Assembly: GCF_001746415.1 (NCBI RefSeq)
Contig: NZ_MEHJ01000002.1
Location: 186,001 to 250,000 of the forward strand
Source of the DNA: Streptomyces agglomeratus
Lineage (GTDB): Bacteria > Actinomycetota > Actinomycetes > Streptomycetales > Streptomycetaceae
Direction: 5' to 3'
Length of the DNA: 64,000 nucleotides
Numbering within the stretch: position 1 is the stretch's first letter; each line of letters begins with the position of its first letter. The position numbers and the translations under genes were made by a program. The notes beneath the pieces are model-generated. The model was given only the letters and a program-made list of their open reading frames with translations. It was not told the origin of the DNA and did not search any database. This document shows positions 40,691 to 50,800 of this stretch, in pieces.

Positions 40691-43600
40691 TCATGCGCCC
40701 GCTCGTCGCGGGTCGAGCGAGTCGGCAGTTGACTCCGGTTCGAAGACGAGGCCGTACAGGGCCTGCCGGTACAGGGCGAGCAGCCGGTCGCCGCCGGTCG
40801 CCGCGTCATGGCGCAGCAGGGCTCGGAAGGAACTCTGGCTGTCGACGACCGTCAGGTGCAGCCGCCGGCCGGGAGTCAGCGGATCGGGCCCGACGTCGCG
40901 CAGCGTCCCGGTCCCGAACCGCAGTGGCTCGTCGTCCCTGGCGTAGTTAAACACCACGTCCAGGTCGTCGAAGGCCGCGAGATCGGAGTGCTCCGCGGCC
41001 AGGTCCGCGTACGGCACCGCGCTTACGGACAGCACCTGGTCGACGGTCTGCCGTGCGTCTTCCAGGAGCCGGCCGAGCGGCCGGTCGCCCGGCACCAGCA
41101 GGGGCATCGGCACGATGTTGGCGAACGCGCCCACCGATCCGTCGAGCCTCCGCTGGAAGCGTCCGTCGAGCGGTATCGCCGGACACACCGCGTCCGTTGC
41201 GCCCATCCGGCCCAGTGCCACCGCAAGAGCGGTCAGATGCAGGGTGAACGGGGTGGTCCGCTGCTGCGCGCAGCGCGCTCGGAGCGCTGTCTGGAGGATC
41301 GCGTCCGGTGCCCAGGACCGGCGGCCGGGTTCCCGGGCCGGGTGCGCAGCCCGTCGGGGGGCGGTGGAGAGCGGGGCGAGCAGACGCCGCCACAGTCCGA
41401 CGGCCTCGGTTCGCCGGTTGCTGCCCGGCAGGGTGTTGCGCCATGCCAGGTAGCGCAGGAACCCGTCGTCCGTCTCGCGCGGTGCGGCCGTCCGCGTGTA
41501 GGCCTCGTCCAGCGTGCGGCACAGATTGTCCAGTCCTCGGCCGTCGAGCGCCAGCAGGTGCACGGTGACGGCGAGCAAGCCGGAGCCGTCGGGCCCGTCG
41601 ACGGTGGCCACGCGCACGAGCGGACCGGTGTGCGGGTCGATCGGCTCGGCCTGGCCGCGCTCGTACAGCCAGTCCACCAGCCGCTCGGAGGGAACGTTCT
41701 CCGGCAGGCGGCGCCGCACCACGGCGTCGGCGACGACCGCGCCTGTGTCTGTCGGCTCGGCACGGTGTGATTCCGCGACGCGCAGGCGCAGGGCCGGCTG
41801 CCGCTCCAGCAGCAGGGCGACGGCGTCCCGTAACCGCTCCGGGTCCAACTGCAGGCCGGTGTCGTACACGGCGGTCTTCTGCCGGTCCGGTCCCGGACGG
41901 TCGGCCAGGACGGCTAGGCCCGGTGGCAGGACGACCGTCGTGGTGGCCGGAGGCAGTTCCTCGTCGGGATGCGCGGCGCCGAGCCTTCGGCGCCCCGCTA
42001 CCAGGCCAGCGACGTCCCGGGCGGTGCCGCACTCGTAGAAGTCAGCGATGGACAGGCGCACTTCGAGCTCTTCACGCACCATGTGGACCAGCCGGGTGGC
42101 TAGCAGCGAATGCCCTCCGGCCTGGAAGAAGTCGTCGTCGGCTCCGAGGCCGGGCTGGTCGAGCACCTGTCGGAACGCCTCCAGAACACGCCCCAGTACG
42201 TCGTGACCGTGCTCGTGCTCGTGAGGCAGTGCTTGCTCCAGCCTCGGATCCCGCGTGCCGGCCTGGGGAGCGGCCGTGCCGGGGGGCGGGAGGAGGGCGT
42301 GGTCCACCTTTCCATTGGCGTTGACCGGCAGCCGGTCCACCACGGTGAAGGTGGAGGGCACCAGCGCCGGAGGCAAGACCCCGGCCAGGCGCCCGCGCGT
42401 ACGCGGACCGATCGCGTCGGCCCCGGGGACCGGGACCAGGTAGGCGTCGATGCGCCGGTCGCCCTCGGTGCCGCGCACGACCAGCGCCACGTCCGCGATA
42501 TCGGCATCCTCGCGGATCACCACCTCGATCTCTCCCGGTTCCACCCGGTGTCCGCGGATCTTGACCTGCTGGTCGCGGCGGCCGAGGAACTCCACGTCGC
42601 CCAAGGGCAGCAGGCGCGCCCGGTCCCCGCTGCGGTACTGCCTCTGCCCGTCGGCGGCCACGGTGAACCGCGCCTCGGTCAGCACCGGTTCGTCCAGGTA
42701 GCCGGTGGCCACGCACGGTCCGCCGATGACCAGTTCGCCAACGGATCCCCATGGCATGGCCCGCAGTCCGTCGGAGCTCTCCAGCCCGAGCGTGACGTTC
42801 TGGATCGGACGGCCTATCGGCGCGTACCGCGGCCAGTCAGCCGGCGGGCCCGAGAAGGTGTAGGAGGTGACGACGTGAGTCTCCGCGGGACCGTAGTTGT
42901 TGATCAGTCGGCAGCCGTCCAGCTTCTCGAAGAACGCCAGGATCGACGCGCTGAGCCGGAGTTGCTCACCCGTGGTGGCGATCTCCCGCAAGGAGGCGAA
43001 GCGAGCGGGGTCCTGCTCGAAGCGGGTGGCCAGGGCGTGCGCCAGCGACACCGGCAGGATCGCCTTCTGCACCTGGTGACGATGGACGAACTCGGCGAGC
43101 GCGTCGTGGTCGTGCCGGGTCTCCTCGTCGGCCACGTGGATCGATCCGCCGGAGCACAGGGCGGCGAAAGTCTCGTGGAAGGCCGCGTCGAAGCCGAAGG
43201 AGGCGAACTGCAGCCAGCGCCTGGCCTTGGTGTAACCGTCGGTCTCCCAGTGGATCAGGTTGGCCAGCGCACCGTGGGGGAAGTGGATGCCCTTGGGCCG
43301 CCCGGTAGTGCCGCTGGTGTAGGTGAGGTAGGAGCCGACCGCCGGGGCGACCCGGTCGCCGGGAGCGGAACCGTCCAGCGCAGGTATCCCGGACACTTCC
43401 GGGAGGGCGATCCGTAGCACGCCCTCGGGGAGGAAGTCTGCCTCCTCCGCCGCGTCACACAGCACCAGGCGGGTACCGCAGTGCTCGGCGATGGCGGCGA
43501 GCCGAGCGCGTGGGTGGCTCTGGTCCAAGGGCACCGGGGTGGCACCGGCGCGCAGCACACCCAGCAGGGCGACAATCATCCGGGCGTCGCGCGGCAGGGC

Positions 43601-46600
43601 GATGCCGACCGGGTCTCCGATGCCGGTCCCGTGCGAGGTCACGAGGCCGGCGACGCCCGCGGACAGACGTGCCAGCTCGTGGTAGGTGAGCGTCTGCTGT
43701 CCGTCGCTCACCGCCTCCCTCTCCGGGTGGCGTGCGGCGTGCTCCAGGAAGACCGCGTGCACGGGCAGGTCCGGTACCCGCACCCGGGGGCCGGTCAGCG
43801 CCGCCGCCGTGCGCCGGGCCTGGGCCGGGCGCTCGGCGGGGACGCCGTCGACGGCGGCGTCGGGGGTGCGGGTGAGGGTTTCCAGCAGGAAGGCGAACGA
43901 TTCCCGCCACGCGTGGACCGTCTGCCGGGTGAAGCGGTCGGTGTCGTAGATGAAGCGGCCACCGATGGTGCCGTTCTCGGTCCACCAGTCCAGGGACAGT
44001 TCGTAAGGGCTGGTGGAGCGATCGAAGGGCAGCGGCCTGACGTCGACTCCCGTCGGCGGGGGCGCGGTCATGCTTCCCGGATGCAGCAGGTTGAACAGCG
44101 CCTGGAAGACCGGGGAAGCCTCACCGCGTCCCTCCGGGCCGCGGACGGCGTCCCGCGCCATGACCTCGTACGGCAGTTCCTGGTGATCCATGGCGCCGGT
44201 CACGCGCCGGGCCGTCTCCCGCAGCAGGGAACGGAACGACTGACCGGCCGAGATCGTGCTCCGGATCGGAAGCGTGTTGACGAAGTTGCCGATGAGGTCG
44301 CGGGTCTCAGGACGGTGGCGGCCCGACACCGGACAGCCGACCACGAGGTCTTTCTGGTCGGAGAGCGAGGCCAGCAGTACGGAGAACGCGGTGAGGACCA
44401 CCACGAACGGTGTCGTCGACTCCTCGGAGGCGAGGGTGTGCACGGACTGCGCTGTCTGCGGCGGCAGGGTGAAGCTGAGCTTGTCGCCCCGGTAGCTGCG
44501 CCGGGCACCGCGCGGACGGTCACCGGAGAGTTCCAGGCCCGCGGGCAGGTCGGCCAGCTCCCGGCGCCAGAAGGCGCGCTGCCGGTCCGCCTCCGCGGTG
44601 GTGAGCCAGTCGGCCTCGGCCCTCGCGTGCTGGGCAGCGAGGCTCGCGATGGCCGGCAGGTCGGGTGCGCCGTCACCGGTACGGCCCTGGTAGAGGGCAT
44701 ACAGGTCGCGCAGGAGGATCCCGATGGACGTGGCGTCGGCGACGAGGTGGTGCAGAGCGAGGGCCAGGACGGTCCGGTCGGGCCCCATGCGGAACAGCCG
44801 GACGGCGCACAAAGGAGCGCGGTCGGTGGGGATGGTGGTGTCCAGCAACGAGGCGATCGCCTTACGCAGGGCATCGTCGTCGGCCACGTCCTCCTCCCGG
44901 ACGTCCACCTGTGCCTGCTCCTCGACCACCTGGAGGGGGGTACCGCCGGTGGTGCGGAACACCGTGCGCAGGGTCTCGTGGCGGGCGACGAGATCGGCCA
45001 GTGCCCCCCGCAGCGCGCCGCGATCCACGGGGCCACGCAGGTCGGCGAGCACGGGGACGTTGTACGCCTCGGCGGCTCCCTCGAACTCGCTGAGGAAGAG
45101 GAACGCCTCCTGGATGGAGGTGGCCGGTGCCGGTCCGGCGCCCTCGACCGGGACCGCGGGCGCCGGACCGACGGACGCGCCGGCACCGGTCACTGGCGGC
45201 TCCGTCATGGCGGCCAGTCGGGCCAGCCCTGCGGGGGTCGGTTCCTGCATGAAGGAGCCGAGCGGGATCCTCCTCCCCCAGTGCTGCCGCGCCTGGGCCA
45301 CGATCCGGGTGGCGAGCAGCGAGTCACCGCCGAGGGAGAACAGATCGTCCGCCGGGTCGATGTCGCTCCGTCCGGTCGCCTGGGCGAACATCTGCCGAGC
45401 CGTCTGTTCGAGGACATCGGCGCTCTGTCCGTCGGGGCCAGCTGGACGCTCGGCGGCGGGGACCTCGGCCCCCGGCGCAGGCCGAGCCTCCAGCCAATGG
45501 CGCCCGCGCTGGAACGGATAGTGGGGCACCTGCGTGAAGCGGCGGGGGCCGTCGGCCGGCGCGAGCCGTTCCGAGCCCTCGACCAACCCCGCCACCCAGG
45601 CCTGTCCCAGTGCGGCCATCAGGGCTTCGATCCCCGGCCGGACGTCCTTGGCGACCGTGAGCGCGACCGCGTCGGGGAACACCGATGGCATCGGCGGCGC
45701 CAGCTCGGCGACCGGTACGGGGTTCAGGAGCGCCGGAACCCTCGGTGGGAGCGTGCGCTGCCCGCGAGAAGCGGGGGCGACGCCGAACGCCACGGTCGCG
45801 TCGGGCGTCCTGCCCGCCGGGCACAGTTCGGCTCCGTCGGCGTCGTACCAGGGGATCGTCGCGGGACGCAGCGCCACTCCGGTCAGCGCCCCGGCAGGGT
45901 CGACTCCCCGGGCCAGGGCCGCCACGATCCTGGGCGCGTCCGCGTCTGCCACCACGCCGCTGATCACGGCGGCCGCCGGCCGGTTTCCGGTGGTGGCAAC
46001 GACGGCGCCAGGGCGTACGCCGTGCTCGGCCCACAGTGCGGCGCAGGCGAGTGCCGTCACCGTGGCCGCGGCCCTGGGAGCCGTCCGCCGCAGGTGGGCC
46101 AACGGATCGACGTCCGACGTCGGCGCGAGTACGCAGTGTGCGGTCAGCCGCCGCACCTGCTCGGAGAACGCCGGTCGGCTCTCCAGCAACGACGACACGG
46201 CCTCGTGCGGCAGGACCTCGTCGGTGAGGGAGAACGCCGGTGCCCGTCCGGCCAGTGCCGGGTCCGGGAGCCGGGCGTCCAGCAACAGCGGCTCACCGTC
46301 CCCGCGCCAGAGCAGACCGCGGCGCAGGGGATGCACGGTACGGCGAGCGGTCAGGGTGAAGGCGACGTCACTGGCGTCGTCCGGCGTGCTCGCGGCGACC
46401 CGGGACCGTACCGCCTCCTCCAAGGCGTCCAGCGCGGCGGTGGACCGGGCGGAGAAGAGCAGCAGTTGCCGGGGCTCGGCGCCTTGCTGCCCGCCCCCGG
46501 GCCGGTTGGTGGTGTCCGGGGCCTCCTCGACCAGCAGATGAACGTTGGTGCCGCCCACGCCGAGCGAGCTGACGCCGGCGAGCAGGGGCCGCGGCCCGGT

Positions 46601-47827
46601 CCACGGCCGCAACCCCGTGTTGACCCGGAAGGGCGAGGCGTCGAAGTCGATGTGCCGGTTGAGCTGCTCGCAGCCCAGCGTGGCGGGTAGCTGCCGATGA
46701 CACAGCGAGAGCACCACCTTGATCAGGCCGGCGATGCCGGACGCCGAGTCGAGGTGGCCGATGTTGGACTTGACCGAGCCGATGGCGCAGTGGCCCACGC
46801 CGTCCGTGGTCCGCCGGAACGCCTCGGTGAGCGCGCCGACCTCGATAGGGTCACCTAGCGGCGTGCCGGTGGCGTGCGCCTCGACGTAGGAGATCCGGTC
46901 CGCGGTGACCCCCGCCAGTTCGTGCACCTCGGCGATGAGTTCGGCCTGCCCCTGCACGCTGGGCGCCGTGTATCCGCTCTTGCGGGCGCCGTCGTTGTTG
47001 AGCCCGCCGCCGCGGATGACCGCGAGGACGCGGTCGCCGTCCGCCAGCGCCTCGTCGAGCCGGCGCATGACCACCATGCCGACGCCGCTGGAGAACACCG
47101 TCCCGCTTGCATCCGCCGAGAAGGGACGGCAGCGGCCGTCGGGCGAGGAGATACCGCCCTCGACGGGCGCGTAGCCGACGTCCGTCGGATTGATCGCGGC
47201 ACCGCCAACGAGTACCGCGTCCGCCTCGTAGTCCATAAGCGCCCGGCACGCATGGTGCACCGCGGCGAGGCTGGAGGAGCACGCGCAGTCCACGGCAAGG
47301 CTGGGCCCGGTGAGTCCGAGGCGATAGGAGAGCTGGGTGGCCGTGTACCCGCGGTCGTTACCCATCAGGACCCGGTGGAAGCCGAGCGGCGCGATGGCCT
47401 CGGGGTGCGGCAGCACGTTGTGCAGGAGGTAGTCGGAGATGTTGACGCCGAGGTAGACGCCGATGCGGCCCGGGAACGACGCTGGGACGAGCCCGGCGTC
47501 CTCCAGCGTGTGCACGGCGGTCTCCAGCAGGAACCGCTGCTGGGGGTCGGTGACGGCGGCCTCTGCCGGGGACATCCCGAAGTAGTCGGCGTCGAACAGC
47601 GATGGATCGGCGAAGGTCTTGCGCACGGCGACGTAGGAGGGGTCGGACAGCGCCCAGGCGCGGCCCGCCCGGCGCAGGTCCTCCTCCGGCACCTCCTCGC
47701 GGGGGTCGACGCCTTCGCGCAGGAGTTCCCAGAACTCCTCGGCCGACTCGGCGCCCGGGAAGCGGCATTCCAGGCCGGTGATGGCGATGGCCGGCACGTC
47801 GTCGGACAGCTCGGCGGCTTCGGTCAT
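40691..47827 (-). CDS. Hybrid PKS-NRPS: KS-AT(inactive)-ACP-C-A-PCP-C(aberrant)
   Basis: 2378 residues. KS 10-435 is complete: Cys183 in DCACSSSL, His318 in EAHATGTPLG, His358 in KSNIGHLD. Residues about 455-785 are AT-like, but the serine motif reads ATTGNRPAAA near 611-620, so the AT is dead. ACP 803-875 has Ser836 in GGDSLL. C 900-1340 has HHLVADA (His1026/1027). A 1350-1870 has TYTSGTTGRPKG and pocket about D-A-H-I-A-T-N-V-V-K (unassigned). PCP 1873-1945 has Ser1907. A last C-like domain 1960-2378 reads VHLLALDG, so the catalytic second His is Leu2091. No KR, DH or TE. It is the final core enzyme and lies 62 bases after the glycine NRPS. Confidence 0.92.
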   Translation of the reverse strand: MTEAAELSDDVPAIAITGLECRFPGAESAEEFWELLREGVDPREEVPEEDLRRAGRAWALSDPSYVAVRKTFADPSLFDADYFGMSPAEAAVTDPQQRFLLETAVHTLEDAGLVPASFPGRIGVYLGVNISDYLLHNVLPHPEAIAPLGFHRVLMGNDRGYTATQLSYRLGLTGPSLAVDCACSSSLAAVHHACRALMDYEADAVLVGGAAINPTDVGYAPVEGGISSPDGRCRPFSADASGTVFSSGVGMVVMRRLDEALADGDRVLAVIRGGGLNNDGARKSGYTAPSVQGQAELIAEVHELAGVTADRISYVEAHATGTPLGDPIEVGALTEAFRRTTDGVGHCAIGSVKSNIGHLDSASGIAGLIKVVLSLCHRQLPATLGCEQLNRHIDFDASPFRVNTGLRPWTGPRPLLAGVSSLGVGGTNVHLLVEEAPDTTNRPGGGQQGAEPRQLLLFSARSTAALDALEEAVRSRVAASTPDDASDVAFTLTARRTVHPLRRGLLWRGDGEPLLLDARLPDPALAGRAPAFSLTDEVLPHEAVSSLLESRPAFSEQVRRLTAHCVLAPTSDVDPLAHLRRTAPRAAATVTALACAALWAEHGVRPGAVVATTGNRPAAAVISGVVADADAPRIVAALARGVDPAGALTGVALRPATIPWYDADGAELCPAGRTPDATVAFGVAPASRGQRTLPPRVPALLNPVPVAELAPPMPSVFPDAVALTVAKDVRPGIEALMAALGQAWVAGLVEGSERLAPADGPRRFTQVPHYPFQRGRHWLEARPAPGAEVPAAERPAGPDGQSADVLEQTARQMFAQATGRSDIDPADDLFSLGGDSLLATRIVAQARQHWGRRIPLGSFMQEPTPAGLARLAAMTEPPVTGAGASVGPAPAVPVEGAGPAPATSIQEAFLFLSEFEGAAEAYNVPVLADLRGPVDRGALRGALADLVARHETLRTVFRTTGGTPLQVVEEQAQVDVREEDVADDDALRKAIASLLDTTIPTDRAPLCAVRLFRMGPDRTVLALALHHLVADATSIGILLRDLYALYQGRTGDGAPDLPAIASLAAQHARAEADWLTTAEADRQRAFWRRELADLPAGLELSGDRPRGARRSYRGDKLSFTLPPQTAQSVHTLASEESTTPFVVVLTAFSVLLASLSDQKDLVVGCPVSGRHRPETRDLIGNFVNTLPIRSTISAGQSFRSLLRETARRVTGAMDHQELPYEVMARDAVRGPEGRGEASPVFQALFNLLHPGSMTAPPPTGVDVRPLPFDRSTSPYELSLDWWTENGTIGGRFIYDTDRFTRQTVHAWRESFAFLLETLTRTPDAAVDGVPAERPAQARRTAAALTGPRVRVPDLPVHAVFLEHAARHPEREAVSDGQQTLTYHELARLSAGVAGLVTSHGTGIGDPVGIALPRDARMIVALLGVLRAGATPVPLDQSHPRARLAAIAEHCGTRLVLCDAAEEADFLPEGVLRIALPEVSGIPALDGSAPGDRVAPAVGSYLTYTSGTTGRPKGIHFPHGALANLIHWETDGYTKARRWLQFASFGFDAAFHETFAALCSGGSIHVADEETRHDHDALAEFVHRHQVQKAILPVSLAHALATRFEQDPARFASLREIATTGEQLRLSASILAFFEKLDGCRLINNYGPAETHVVTSYTFSGPPADWPRYAPIGRPIQNVTLGLESSDGLRAMPWGSVGELVIGGPCVATGYLDEPVLTEARFTVAADGQRQYRSGDRARLLPLGDVEFLGRRDQQVKIRGHRVEPGEIEVVIREDADIADVALVVRGTEGDRRIDAYLVPVPGADAIGPRTRGRLAGVLPPALVPSTFTVVDRLPVNANGKVDHALLPPPGTAAPQAGTRDPRLEQALPHEHEHGHDVLGRVLEAFRQVLDQPGLGADDDFFQAGGHSLLATRLVHMVREELEVRLSIADFYECGTARDVAGLVAGRRRLGAAHPDEELPPATTTVVLPPGLAVLADRPGPDRQKTAVYDTGLQLDPERLRDAVALLLERQPALRLRVAESHRAEPTDTGAVVADAVVRRRLPENVPSERLVDWLYERGQAEPIDPHTGPLVRVATVDGPDGSGLLAVTVHLLALDGRGLDNLCRTLDEAYTRTAAPRETDDGFLRYLAWRNTLPGSNRRTEAVGLWRRLLAPLSTAPRRAAHPAREPGRRSWAPDAILQTALRARCAQQRTTPFTLHLTALAVALGRMGATDAVCPAIPLDGRFQRRLDGSVGAFANIVPMPLLVPGDRPLGRLLEDARQTVDQVLSVSAVPYADLAAEHSDLAAFDDLDVVFNYARDDEPLRFGTGTLRDVGPDPLTPGRRLHLTVVDSQSSFRALLRHDAATGGDRLLALYRQALYGLVFEPESTADSLDPRRAGA

Positions 47828-47889
47828 TTCACGGTCTCCATCTGATCAGCAGGTGGGGGTCAGGGCGGGGCGGCCCGGGGCGAGTCGGA

Positions 47890-50800
47890 TCAGCCGGCTC
47901 GCTCCCGGCGCCGCTGCGCCGCCTGCCGCATACGCTGTCGTCGGCCGACGGCATCGGCGCCGTCCGCGGGAACGCGGGAATGCGGGACAGTGCCGGACGC
48001 GCTCTCCCTGCGGCCGGCGATGTGCGCCGCGTACGCACGGACGCAGGGGAAGCTGAAGAAGTCGATGACGCGCGCCTCGGGATGGACGTGCTCGCGTACC
48101 TCCGCCAGTAGCTGCACGACCAGCAGGGAGGAGCCGCCGGCCTCGAAGAAGTCGTCCGTGACCCGCAGGCCGTCGACGCCCAGGACGCCGCTCCAGATCT
48201 CCAGCAGCCGCCGTTCCAGCACGTGGGCCGGCTGCGCCGTGGCGTCGTCGGGGCGGTGCAGCGGCACGACGGGCAGCGCCGCGCGGTCGACCTTGCCGCC
48301 GGTGGTGGTGGGCAGGCGCGGGATCGCGGCGAACGCCGATGGCACCATGACGGCCGGCAGCCGCTCGGAGACGGCCGAGCGCAGCGTCGCCTCGTCGAGC
48401 ACCGCGCCGGGCCGGGGCACGTAGTGGGCGACCAGCAGCTGCTGCGCGCCGTCACCCTGCGGCACCACGGCACACTGGGTGACGCCCGGGACGGCGTTGA
48501 CCGCCTGCTCGACATCCTCCAGCTCGATCCGGTGCCCCCGGAGCTTGATCTGGTTGTCCAGGCGTCCGGAGAGCTCCACGGTGCCGTCCGGCAGCAGCCG
48601 GGCCAGGTCTCCGGTCCGGTAGACCGGGCCGTCCGGGTGCAGGTCCGGGCGCAGCGGGAATCGCTCGGACGTGAGGTCCGGTTTGCCGACGTAACCCCGG
48701 GCCACTCCGGCGCCGCCGATCACGAGTTCGCCGTACATGCCGACCGGCAGTGCGTTGAGCCGGGGGTCGGTGACGTACAGGGCGGTATTGGCCAGCGGCC
48801 GGCCGACGAGGACGCGCTCGGGGTTGTCGGGCAGCGCCCAGGAACTGGACCACACCGTGGTCTCCGTGGGGCCATACATGTTCATCACGCGGGGGATGCC
48901 GAGCGCCTTCAGCTTGCGCGCCAGCGTCAGGTCGAGCGGCTCGCCGCCGACCATAAGGATCCGCAGCGTGCCGAGGGCCTCGGCGGCGCGGGGCAGCATG
49001 AGCACGGTGCGCAGGAGGGTGGGGGTGGCCTGCATCGCGGTCGCGCCGGAGGCCAGGATCAGGTCGGGGACAGCCACGGGCTCGGCTGGGTCCGAACCGG
49101 CCGTGGATTGGCGCAGTGTCTCCAGGTTCTCGGCGAGCACGACCGGTATGCCCCGGGCCAGCGTCCACAGTAGCTCGACCACTGCGATGTCGAAGGTGAC
49201 CGCGGTGACGGACAGCCATACGGTGGTGTCATCGGGCCGGATGACGTCGTCGAGGGTGACGAAGAGGTTGGCGAGGTTGGAGTGGGTGACCTCGACGCCC
49301 TTGGGCACGCCGGTCGAGCCGGAAGTGAAGATGACGTACGCCGACCCGGTCGTCGGGCCGGGCAACAGGTCGCCGGCTTGGGTGTTCAGCAGCTCGGCCG
49401 TGGCCAGGCGGGGGCCGTCGAAACCGGGGCAGGCCGCGTGGTAGGGGTCGTCGGCGACGAGCGCGGTACAGTCGGCCGTCTCCACCATCGCCTCCAGCCG
49501 GCTCGCCGGTGCGGAGCCGTCCAGCGGCACGTACACCAGCCCTGCCGACATCACGCCGAGCAGCACCGCCACCAGTTCGGGGGTCCGCGGCATGAGGATG
49601 CCCACGCGCTGGCCGGGCCGGAGGCCGGCGGCTCGCAACCCTGCCGCGATACACGCGGCGTGACGCGCCAGGTCGCCGCGGGTCAGGGTGGTGCTGCGGA
49701 ACGTCACGGCCGGCTGCTGCGGCTCCTCGGCCAGCCGCGCCAGGATGTCCTCGTGGACGGGGCGGTCCGGCACCGGTCGGGCCGTCGCGCCGTTCCACCG
49801 TTCGATCAACCTGGCGCTCTCGGTGTCGAGGAGTCCGAGTTCCGCCAGAGGGCGGTCCGGCACTCGGCACATGCCCTCGAGCAGGTGGCGGTAGGCGGCG
49901 ACGAAGCGCCGGGCCTCGTCCTCGGTGAACTGCCGGTCGCTGTAGGTGAGCAGGCCGCGCAGGCCGTCCTCGTGCTGGCTGAGACGGAACATGACGTCGT
50001 ACTGAGTGGAGTATGTCGGCACGTCCATGGGAGTGCTGCGCACGCCCGGCAGGTCGAAATCGGTGTCGGGAAACGTCTGGAACAGGAACACGGTCTGGAA
50101 GACAGGGGTGTGCGCCCCCTCGCGCCGCGGTGCGACGGCCTGAACGACCTGCTCGAAAGGAAGTTCCCGGTGGGCGAATGCGTCGTGTACGGCACGCCTG
50201 GCCGACGCCAGATATTCGCGGATGGTCAGCCGCTCGTCCACGCGCGTCCGCACTGGGACGAGGTTGAAGAAGAGGCCCATGGCACGTTCCAGGTCCGCGT
50301 GCGGACGGTTCGCCAGAGGGCTTCCCACCACGACGTCTTCGCTGCGCGAGAGCCGTGAGAGCAGCAGAGTGTAGGCCGAGACCAGTACGGTGAAGGGGGT
50401 GGTGCCGGTCTCGGCGCACAGGGTGCGCATCCGGTCCAGCAGATCCTCGTCGTAGCGGATTTCCAGAGCCGATCCGCTGTGTCCGGGGGCCGTCCCGTGA
50501 CCCCGGCCGGGCATCAGGTCGAGCGCCGGTGGCGGATCGGCCAGTGTCCGGCGCCAGAAGTCGCGCTGCCGTTCGGCCGCCGGGCCAGCCAGCCAGCGCT
50601 CTTCCCAGTGAGCGAAGTCTGCGTACTGGAGGGGAAGTTTTGCGAGTTTGGGGCGGCGGCCGGCCACCCGGGCGCGGTACAGCTCCGCGAGCTCCTGTTT
50701 GAGGATGCCCGTCGACCATCCGTCCGAGATGGCGTGGTGCTGGGTGACGAGGAAGAGCCACTGCCCGGGGCCGGTGCTGATCAGGTCGAACCGGCTCAGC

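Noticed and set aside
40691..41950. Last domain of the hybrid enzyme as an epimerization or thioesterase domain
   Set aside because: It lacks a GxSxG serine and the epimerization HHxxxDG; its overall pattern, including the NxVP-like region, is that of a condensation domain with the catalytic His changed.
43481..46690. 1069-codon open frame on the forward strand opposite the PKS-NRPS gene
   Set aside because: It is the antisense shadow of a high-GC coding frame: Gly/Arg/Val-rich, no domain, no ribosome binding site, and the reverse strand shows continuous KS, ACP, C and A motifs.
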